Shown here: one piece after another, positions 53,398 to 64,000 of the stretch
Layout of the letters: every line of letters begins with the position of its first letter
Position numbering within the stretch: the first letter of the stretch is position 1
DNA from: Deinococcus arcticus
Lineage (GTDB): Bacteria > Deinococcota > Deinococci > Deinococcales > Deinococcaceae
Assembly: GCF_003028415.1 (NCBI RefSeq)
Contig: NZ_PYSV01000006.1
Location: 124,001 to 188,000 of the forward strand
Length of the DNA: 64,000 bases
Direction: 5' to 3'
Notes under the pieces: generated by a model
The model's database searches: none
Told to the model about the DNA's origin: nothing
The model's input: the letters and a program-made list of their open reading frames with translations, nothing else
Translations under genes and position numbers: made by a program

Positions 53398-54063
53398 ATG
53401 ACGACTGACCTGCCCGGCACCCTGAAATTTGACCCCCACACCGGTCTGCTGCCGGTGGTCACCCAGGACGCCCGCACCGGCGCTGTGCTGATGCAGGCGT
53501 GGGCCGACCGCGCGGCGGTGGTGCGCACCCTGGCCACCCGCGAGGCCACCTATTACTCGCGCAGCCGCCGGGCGCAGTGGATCAAGGGGCAGAGCAGCGG
53601 CCACACCCAGCGCGTGCTGAGCGTGCAGACCGACTGCGACGGCGACAGCCTGCTGTACCGGGTGGCGCAGACTGGCCCCGCCTGTCACACCGGGGCGTAC
53701 AGCTGCTACCACCAGCCGCTGCTGGAGGGCCCCGACCCCGGCACCGGCCTGGACGGCACACTGGAGCGCGTGTACGCCACCATTGCCGATCGGCTGGCCA
53801 CCCTGCCCGAACACAGTTACGTGGCCCGGCTGCACGCGGGCGGCCTGGACCGGGTGCTGAAAAAAATCAGTGAGGAAGCGGGCGAGGTGCTGCTGGCGGC
53901 CAAGAACGGGGATCAGGCCGAACTGGCCACCGAGGCGGCCGATCTGCTGTTTCACCTGCTGTTCGCCCTGGCCGAGGTGGGTGTGGGAACGGCCGAGGTG
54001 GCGGCGGTGCTGCAGGCCCGCGAGGGCAAAACCGGCCTGAAAGGGCCCAAAGAGGTGGGCTGA
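53398..54063 (+). CDS. hisIE: Bifunctional phosphoribosyl-AMP cyclohydrolase / phosphoribosyl-ATP pyrophosphatase
   Basis: 221 aa fusion. HisI part (about 1-115): [20 protein letters not shown], the [11 protein letters not shown] metal site, and [11 protein letters not shown] with zinc Cys residues. HisE part (about 125-221): [20 protein letters not shown], then [14 protein letters not shown] and [14 protein letters not shown], the metal-binding EE and E-x-x-D. Performs steps 2 and 3 of histidine synthesis. CGGAGGG precedes the ATG. Confidence 0.95.
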   Translation: MTTDLPGTLKFDPHTGLLPVVTQDARTGAVLMQAWADRAAVVRTLATREATYYSRSRRAQWIKGQSSGHTQRVLSVQTDCDGDSLLYRVAQTGPACHTGAYSCYHQPLLEGPDPGTGLDGTLERVYATIADRLATLPEHSYVARLHAGGLDRVLKKISEEAGEVLLAAKNGDQAELATEAADLLFHLLFALAEVGVGTAEVAAVLQAREGKTGLKGPKEVG

Positions 54064-54154
54064 GAAATAACCCGGACGGCACAAGCCTAAAGAAGGCATG
54101 AACGGCGGGCCTGATCCACCGCGCCCAGTGCCGCTTACCCCTGATCAGGAGTGC

Positions 54155-54300
54155 CCCGGCCACCTGATACGGCTTCCGTCTGTTGCGCCGACACATCGGG
54201 AAAGAGCCGACGTGCCAGCTTCACGCCCGGAAGCCGTTTTTCTCCTCCTCGCTCGGATTGAACCGTTTGGTCAACGCTTCAATCGGAGCGAGGAGGAGCA
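54155..54300 (-). repeat. Structured intergenic repeat, family A copy 2
   Basis: ACGGCTTCCG (54167-54176) pairs with CGGAAGCCGT (54229-54238), and CTCCTCCTCGCTCGGATTGA pairs with TCAATCGGAGCGAGGAGGAG with one mismatch around TTTGGTCAACG (54242-54298). On the minus strand the order of blocks equals that at 26521-26670. Confidence 0.8.
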
Positions 54301-54337
54301 AGGGTCTGGGCCCTTCCCCACCTCAGGAGGGACCCCT

Positions 54338-55195
54338 ATGAAACAGACTGCGCTGCTTGCCCTGATGTCTTCGCTTCTTCTGGCCGCCTGCAATCCGGTC
54401 ACCCCACCCGCCGCCCCTGCCGGCCAGCTGGCGTACGGCCTGACCACCGGGGGCCAGCTGGTGTCATTCGGCCTGGACAACGCGAACGCCAGCCTGAGCA
54501 CCATGAATGTGACGGGTCTGGGCAGCGGCGAGACGCTGGTGGACCTGGACGTGCGCAACACCGACAACATGCTCTACGCCCTGTCCAGCGCCGGGAACAT
54601 CTACCGCCTGAGCATGGCTGGCGCTGCCACCCGCGACGGCGCGGCCCTGGGCGAGGCCGCCGTGGCCATGGACTTCAACCCGGTGGCCAACCGCCTGCGC
54701 GTGGTGGGCACAGCGGACCGCAACTTCCGCGTGACCCTGAACAGTGCGCCGGTCCCGGGCACCTCGCCGGCGGGCACCGTGACCAACGACGGCACCTATG
54801 CCTACGCGCTGAGCACCCCCAACCCCAATCTGGTGGCGGCTGCCTACACCAATTCTTTTAACAACAGTGCCAGCGGCGCGGTGAACCCAAACACCACCAC
54901 GGAGCTGTTCACCATTGACGCCGATACCGACGCGCTGGTGCTGCACAGCAACAACCCCACTGGCCCGGCCGGCAACTTCAGCCTGCTGACCTCGCGCGGC
55001 GCCCTGGGCGTGGACGCCATGCCCGGCATGACCGGCTTTGACATTACCGGAACCAGCAGCGCCTACCTGAGCACCAGCACAGGCGGCACCACCTCGTTTT
55101 ACACCGTCAACCTGGGCACCGGCGCCGCCACCCTGAAAACCACCCTCAGTGGCGTGAGCCTGAAGAGCTTTGCCCTGGCCCTGACGCCGCAGTAA
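54338..55195 (+). CDS. DUF4394 lipoprotein
   Basis: 285 aa. MKQTALLALMSSLLLAAC is a lipoprotein signal with the acylated C18. The rest is a beta-propeller-like DUF4394 domain (YGLTTGGQLVSFGLDNANAS, GETLVDLDVRNTDNMLYALS, MDFNPVANRLRVVG, RGALGVDAMPGMTGFDITG). CAGGAGGG precedes the ATG. Anchored on the outside of the cell; function unknown. Family A repeat lies just upstream. Confidence 0.85.
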   Translation: MKQTALLALMSSLLLAACNPVTPPAAPAGQLAYGLTTGGQLVSFGLDNANASLSTMNVTGLGSGETLVDLDVRNTDNMLYALSSAGNIYRLSMAGAATRDGAALGEAAVAMDFNPVANRLRVVGTADRNFRVTLNSAPVPGTSPAGTVTNDGTYAYALSTPNPNLVAAAYTNSFNNSASGAVNPNTTTELFTIDADTDALVLHSNNPTGPAGNFSLLTSRGALGVDAMPGMTGFDITGTSSAYLSTSTGGTTSFYTVNLGTGAATLKTTLSGVSLKSFALALTPQ

Positions 55196-55216
55196 GTCCG
55201 GGGGGGGTCGCCCCTC

Positions 55217-55250
55217 AAGCCCTGCTTCCCTGTCTGGGAGGGCGGGGCTT
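55217..55250 (+). terminator. Hairpin after the DUF4394 gene
   Basis: AAGCCC/GGGCTT with inner CTTCCC/GGGAGG and a short loop; no long T run. The rest of the 206-bp gap has no feature I can support. Confidence 0.5.
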
Positions 55251-55401
55251 CGCGTTGTTCACGCCGCGCCGCATCCAGGGGTGCAACCTGGCCCCGGCGC
55301 AGCAGGCCGATATGACACAATAAAGCCCTTCATTCTCCGGTGAGCGCGTCCGGCCCGCTGCCCGCGCGCCTGCTCCGTCCTCACCCCATGAGGTTGCGCC
55401 C

Positions 55402-56193
55402 ATGTTCATCGCCCAGCTCAGTGATCCGCATGTAGACACCGCCCAGCCGCACAAGGCCGGGGCGCTGCGCCGCGCCGTGGCCTTTCTCCTCTCTCTGCCC
55501 CGCACCCCCGACGCCGTGCTGATCACGGGTGACTGCACCGAACACGGCCACCCGCAGGAATACGAAGAATTCCAGGCTGCCCTGGCGCCGCTGACCATGC
55601 CGGTGTACGTGGTGCCGGGCAACCATGACCGCCGCGACGAGCTGCTGGCGCGCTTTGCCCCGCCCGGCCAGAGCCTGGACGGCTTTCTGCAGTACGTGGT
55701 GGAGGACTGGCCGCTGCGCCTGATTGGCCTGGACACCCACTGGCCGGGGCAGGGGGCCGGGCAGCTGTGCCCGGCGCGGCTGGCGTGGCTGGACCGGGTG
55801 CTGGCCCAGGCTCCCAGTCGCCCCACGCTGCTGTTCATGCACCACCCGCCCACAGCAACAGGCCTGCGTGTGCTGGACGAGATTGGGCTGCAGGGGCGCG
55901 CCGAGCTGTGCGAGGTGGTGCAGCGCCACCCCCAGGTGGTGCGGGTGCTGGCCGGCCACGTGCACATGCCGCTGACCGCCAGTTTCGCCCACACCACGGT
56001 CATGACCTGCCCCGGCACCGACGCCACCTTTCAGCCCGACTGGGCGCAGACCGAGCAGCTGGTGATCCAGTACCAGCCGCCGCTGGCGCTGCTGCACCGC
56101 TGGGACGAGCGCAGCGGTCTGCTGAGCTTCACGGCCGCGCTGGACGCCGCGCCCTGGGTCACCCTGCACGACGGCCAGCGGTGGGCGGGCTGA
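55402..56193 (+). CDS. CpdA-like calcineurin-type phosphodiesterase
   Basis: 263 aa. Dimetal motifs in order: LSDPHVD (D8, H10), [34 protein letters not shown]. The DPH start and overall length resemble the 3',5'-cAMP phosphodiesterase/GpdQ group. Substrate not decided. The next gene overlaps its 3' end by 13 bp. Confidence 0.87.
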   Translation: MFIAQLSDPHVDTAQPHKAGALRRAVAFLLSLPRTPDAVLITGDCTEHGHPQEYEEFQAALAPLTMPVYVVPGNHDRRDELLARFAPPGQSLDGFLQYVVEDWPLRLIGLDTHWPGQGAGQLCPARLAWLDRVLAQAPSRPTLLFMHHPPTATGLRVLDEIGLQGRAELCEVVQRHPQVVRVLAGHVHMPLTASFAHTTVMTCPGTDATFQPDWAQTEQLVIQYQPPLALLHRWDERSGLLSFTAALDAAPWVTLHDGQRWAG

Positions 56194-56747
56194 CCCCAGC
56201 CCCCCACGCCCCCAAGGCCGAGTGGCGGGCCTGGGCACGCGAGGTCCGCGCCGGGCTGCCGGACGGGTCGGCCGCCGTCACGGCGCACCTGCAGGCCTTT
56301 TTGCAGGCCCGCGGCGCCCGGCGGGTGCTGGCCTACCGCGCCCTGGCCGGCGAAGCGGACGTGTCCGGGCTGGCCGCGAACTTCGAGCTGCTGACCACCC
56401 GCGCCCGCTTCCGGCCGGCGCCGCACCTGACGCTGCACCCCTGGCACACCGCCACCGAGCCCAGCCGGTTTGGCGCCCTGCAACCGCCGGCCGGCGCGCC
56501 GCAGGTGCCGCTGGCCACGGTGGACGCCGTGCTGCTGCCGGCCCTGGCCTACGACGTGCGGGGCGTGCGCCTGGGGTACGGCGGCGGCTTCTATGACCGC
56601 CTGCTGCCGGGCTTCGCGGGCCTGACGGTGGGTGTCACTGCGGGCGCGCTGCTGGTGCCCGCGCTGCCCACCGACCCCCATGACTGCCCGGTGGCGTGGC
56701 TGGCCACAGAAACCGGCGTGCAGGCCGCCCAGAGGCCCGGCATATGA
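56181..56747 (+). CDS. 5-formyltetrahydrofolate cyclo-ligase family protein
   Basis: 188 aa; GTG start inside the previous gene, 13-bp overlap. Signature [17 protein letters not shown] (ATP/folate site) and [15 protein letters not shown]; earlier helix [15 protein letters not shown] holds the usual N-terminal Arg/Lys region. Converts 5-formyl-THF to 5,10-methenyl-THF with ATP, linking to one-carbon metabolism and so to the gcv genes here. Confidence 0.88.
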   Translation: MGGLTPAPHAPKAEWRAWAREVRAGLPDGSAAVTAHLQAFLQARGARRVLAYRALAGEADVSGLAANFELLTTRARFRPAPHLTLHPWHTATEPSRFGALQPPAGAPQVPLATVDAVLLPALAYDVRGVRLGYGGGFYDRLLPGFAGLTVGVTAGALLVPALPTDPHDCPVAWLATETGVQAAQRPGI

Positions 56748-57424
56748 TCCGCTGGCCCTTTCGCCTGGCGGCAGCTGCCACGGTGGTGGCGGGCATGGCT
56801 GACCACACCCGCGCCCACCAGGCGGCCGAAAGTGCCCTGATCCTGACCCTGATGGCCGGGGTGCTGGCCCGCGCCCCCGAACGCTCTGGGCGTGACACGG
56901 CGCTGCTGGTGGGGGCGCTGGCGGCGTCGGGGCTGGGGGGCCTGCACATTGCCACCGCCACGCACCTGAGCGACCCCCAGGGCCACCCTGCGGGGTTCCG
57001 GCGGGGCGCGGCGTGGTACGCGCTGGCCCAGGCGGCGTACACCGGACTGCTGTGGCGGCGCGGGGCCCGGCCGCACGGGGGCGCGTGGCCGCTGCGCGCA
57101 GCGGCAGCGAGCGTGGGTCTGGCGCTGCTGCTGCGCGGCGACCGCGCCAGCCTGCCTGCGCTCAGCGGCTACGGCACGCTGCTCTCCGGCATGGCCCTGC
57201 TGGCCGCCGACCCCCGGCTGGCCCCAGCAGCGGGCCGGCACCTGCGCCGGGGTGGATGGCTGTTCGTGGCGTCCGACCTGCTGATTCTGGTGCGGCGCTT
57301 CCTGCTGCGGGGCCGCCTGGACCGCGCCCTGACCGAGGGGCTGATGCTGGCCCTGTACGCCGCCGCCCAGCGGCATCTGGTGGACGGCCTGCTGCAATTG
57401 ACACGCCAGGAACAAGAGGGGTAG
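56744..57424 (+). CDS. YhhN-family membrane protein (lysoplasmalogenase-like)
   Basis: 226 aa with about eight hydrophobic segments; C-terminal [20 protein letters not shown] matches the YhhN/TMEM86 pattern G-x-x-x-F-x-x-SD-x-x-L, and [20 protein letters not shown] the preceding loop. ATG overlaps the previous stop (ATGA). Human relatives hydrolyse lysoplasmalogen; activity in bacteria is unproven. Confidence 0.75.
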   Translation: MIRWPFRLAAAATVVAGMADHTRAHQAAESALILTLMAGVLARAPERSGRDTALLVGALAASGLGGLHIATATHLSDPQGHPAGFRRGAAWYALAQAAYTGLLWRRGARPHGGAWPLRAAAASVGLALLLRGDRASLPALSGYGTLLSGMALLAADPRLAPAAGRHLRRGGWLFVASDLLILVRRFLLRGRLDRALTEGLMLALYAAAQRHLVDGLLQLTRQEQEG

Positions 57425-57428
57425 GCGC

Positions 57429-58064
<636 letters not shown>

Positions 58065-58110
58065 CCCGTCAGTCAAGCCGTTTCCCGCACGGCAGACGGT
58101 ACGCCCGCGT

Positions 58111-58734
58111 TCAGTCCACGTCGGTCCCCAGGGCCGGGTTCAGCGCCAGTTCGGCCGCGCGCTGAATCTGCGCCGGCAGGTTGCGGCCCAGGCTCAGGGG
58201 CGGTAGGGCGTCCAGCGGGAAAAAGCGGCTGTCGGTGGTTTCGAGGTTGGCCGCGTGCGCGCTGTCCTCCGGGCCCACCAGCTCGCAGTGCACAAAGAGC
58301 TTGTACACCGCCCACAGATCCGGCGGGTGGGGGTGCTTGGCCTTGTCCACCACCGACAGCAGACGCCGGGCGCGGACCTCACGGCCCGTTTCCTCACGGA
58401 CCTCGCGCACCGCGATTTCACGGGGGCTCTCGCCGGGGTCGGCCCAGCCGCCGGGCAGGCTCCAGCGGCCATCCGAGGCTTCACGGGTCAGCAGCACCTC
58501 GCCCCGGGCATTCAGGACCACGGCGCGCACGTCCACCTTGGGCGTCAGGTAGCCCTCTTCCACCCGCAGCAGGCCCGCCACCGCCGCCGGCGCCTGCCCG
58601 GTCTGTTCGGCTAGCAACTCGGCGGACAGGTCGCGCAGGCGCTCAAAGCGCTGGCGGTCGTAGGGGTCGCGGGTGTAGGTCAGACCGGCCTGGGCAATGG
58701 ACTGCAACTCGCGGAGCTGGGCCAGGGTGGGCAT
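58111..58734 (-). CDS. NUDIX hydrolase with N-terminal NUDIX_N domain (ADP-ribose pyrophosphatase-like)
   Basis: 207 aa. N-terminal helices [20 protein letters not shown] (NUDIX_N), then the Nudix box at about 95-117: [20 protein letters not shown] ending ETG, matching G-x5-E-x7-REUxEExGU. Likely hydrolyses ADP-ribose-type or other nucleoside diphosphate compounds; the NUDIX family is expanded in Deinococcus. TAGAGT -10 box 6 nt before the ATG. Confidence 0.9.
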   Translation of the reverse strand: MPTLAQLRELQSIAQAGLTYTRDPYDRQRFERLRDLSAELLAEQTGQAPAAVAGLLRVEEGYLTPKVDVRAVVLNARGEVLLTREASDGRWSLPGGWADPGESPREIAVREVREETGREVRARRLLSVVDKAKHPHPPDLWAVYKLFVHCELVGPEDSAHAANLETTDSRFFPLDALPPLSLGRNLPAQIQRAAELALNPALGTDVD

Positions 58735-58740
58735 GGAACG

Positions 58741-58746
58741 ACTCTA
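58741..58746 (-). promoter_or_regulatory. -10 box TAGAGT of the NUDIX gene, overlapping the previous stop codon
   Basis: Six nt before ATG 58734; its first bases are the TAG stop of the 2H phosphoesterase gene. Confidence 0.5.
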
Positions 58747-59280
58747 CCCGGCGCCCAGCGGCCACGCCTCCACCGGAAGATAGACGGCCCCCGGCCCCGC
58801 CTTGCGCAGCCAGACCAGTTCGGTGGCGGTGAAGGTCAGCGGGTGGGCTTCCAGGTCGGCAAAGGTGGCCTGGGCGGCTTCCAGCACCGGGTCCAGCTTC
58901 AGGCCGCGCCGGCCCAGCGCCACCGAGAGGTGCGGCGTCATCCCTGGGCCCTCAGAGCCAAAGCGTTCGGCGGGGTTCAGGGCCGTGAGCAGCGCGAGGT
59001 GAAGCCCCACGGCGCCGGAGCTGTGGACCTGCAGGTACAGCGCGCGGCCCCCAGGAAACAGACGTGGCCCGCCAAGGGTCAGTGGGACAGGCTGCAGCGC
59101 CGCCGCCACCGCCTGCGCGGGCACCTGCCAGGCCAGGTCAGGCCCCAGGCCGCTGCGCGCTTTCACGGTGATGTGCGGCACCGCAGCGGCGTCCCGAATC
59201 CCGTGCGCGGCGCGAAAGGCGACCACCCGCCTGGCCAGTGTGGCCGGGGGCAACAGGGCCAGGAGGTGCGAGGCGGTCAT
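58744..59280 (-). CDS. 2H phosphoesterase (2'-5' RNA ligase / LigT-like)
   Basis: 178 aa. The two catalytic HxT/S motifs are PHITVK (H36) and TPHLSVAL (H117), spaced as in LigT/cyclic phosphodiesterases. Hydrolyses 2',3'-cyclic or 2'-5' phosphodiesters of RNA or small molecules; substrate not known. GGGGAAGG upstream of ATG 59280. Confidence 0.85.
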   Translation of the reverse strand: MTASHLLALLPPATLARRVVAFRAAHGIRDAAAVPHITVKARSGLGPDLAWQVPAQAVAAALQPVPLTLGGPRLFPGGRALYLQVHSSGAVGLHLALLTALNPAERFGSEGPGMTPHLSVALGRRGLKLDPVLEAAQATFADLEAHPLTFTATELVWLRKAGPGAVYLPVEAWPLGAG

Positions 59281-59418
59281 GCCTTCCCCGTCAGGCGACG
59301 GAGAGCAGCCCAAAAGAAAGGAAATCCTTCCCACTGGACAGGTTTTTCAGCGCGCTGCATCCCCCTCTTCCCCCTTGTTCTCGTCCGCACCGCCCGGACG
59401 GCCGAGCCCCCGTTCCGC

Positions 59419-59424
59419 TACGAT
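59419..59424 (+). promoter_or_regulatory. -10 box TACGAT of gcvT, leaderless
   Basis: Six nt before ATG 59431. No glycine riboswitch can fit on such a transcript. Confidence 0.55.
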
Positions 59425-59430
59425 TTTCCC

Positions 59431-60501
<1,071 letters not shown>

Positions 60502-60603
60502 GTGGGGTACAGGCGGCAGCGTACAGTCAACACCTCCCGCCTCCTGCAGACCGCGCACCCTTTCCTACACACTTTTCCCCCCAAACCCCGGAGAATACAC
60601 ACC

Positions 60604-60966
<363 letters not shown>

Positions 60967-61085
60967 CAGAGGCCGTGAGCCATGAGCTTTGAGCCCTGGG
61001 GCCGCGCGCCCACAGGCTCCTTTGTTCTGCCGTCTTTTCCCCCTGGCTCATGGCCCACAGCCCAGAGCCCTTCCCAGGAGTCCCC
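60967..61085. repeat. Word-type inverted repeat arms between gcvH and gcvP (repeat 7)
   Basis: Left GGCCGTGAGCCATGAGC (60973-60989) and right GGCTCATGGCCCACAGCCCA then GAGCCC (61046-61071) share GCCATGAGC/GCTCATGGC and the same words as the other copies. It lies within the operon, so it does not simply end transcription. Confidence 0.55.
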
Positions 61086-63953
<2,868 letters not shown>

Positions 63954-64000
63954 GTCTGCCCTGCACGTCATTCAATTCGTGCCCCGGCCCCTTTTTGCAT

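Overview
The window is a stretch of bacterial chromosome, very GC-rich (about 70% by eye) and densely coded on both strands. The gene families, together with many genes that carry a TANNNT -10 box 6-7 nt upstream of the start codon (leaderless transcripts), point to Deinococcus. Almost everything is housekeeping or metabolic; no complete IS, prophage or CRISPR array is visible.

Layout. 1-6.3 kb: the 3' end of a secreted multidomain carbohydrate-active protein, then a three-gene minus-strand cassette headed by a 1142-aa DUF4157 (HEVTH) protein with an AT-rich, apparently imported partner gene; this is the most accessory-looking part. 6.5-8.2 kb: DUF47 + Pit phosphate transport. 8.4-16.3 kb: a B12-binding-like protein, a CPA2 antiporter fused to TrkA-N and UBP zinc-finger domains, a membrane protein, gatB, an aminotransferase, a small protein, exonuclease III. 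16.5-20.6 kb: RNase R with very long low-complexity tails, split here by a 1-base frameshift. 20.9-26.4 kb: treZ-treY (trehalose from maltodextrin) and a BAX inhibitor-1 protein. 26.7-34.8 kb: small genes (DUF3298-like, phosphoesterase, GNAT with an overlapping 14-codon leader, DoxX, a four-gene DUF2975/XRE operon with a palindromic operator, thiolase, ankyrin protein). 34.9-40.1 kb: fatty acid synthesis, fabH-fabD-dinB-like-fabG then acpP and fabF, with a palindrome over the fabH promoter. 40.4-47.7 kb: a two-kinase hybrid sensor kinase, trigger factor, a secreted three-repeat protein, tRNA-Leu(UAG) and tRNA-His(GUG). 47.8-50.7 kb: ba3-type cytochrome oxidase (IIa-II-I) plus a membrane-anchored cytochrome c. 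50.9-59.3 kb: DUF72, response regulator, hisF, hisIE, DUF4394 lipoprotein, phosphodiesterase, 5-formyl-THF cyclo-ligase, YhhN, SDR, NUDIX, 2H phosphoesterase. 59.4-64 kb: gcvT-gcvH-gcvP.

Two kinds of dispersed repeat run through the intergenic spaces. One is a structured 100-150 bp element (terminal TTGA..TCAA-type palindrome, GAGCGRAGCGAG core, then a long stem) present in at least five copies plus fragments; one copy supplies the C-terminus of the DoxX gene. The other is a set of inverted repeats built from short degenerate words (GGGCTGTGGGC, GGGCCATGAGC, GGGTCTAAG), often abutting stop codons. Coordinates of starts were chosen from SD sequences, -10 spacing, overlap with the previous stop and family N-termini.
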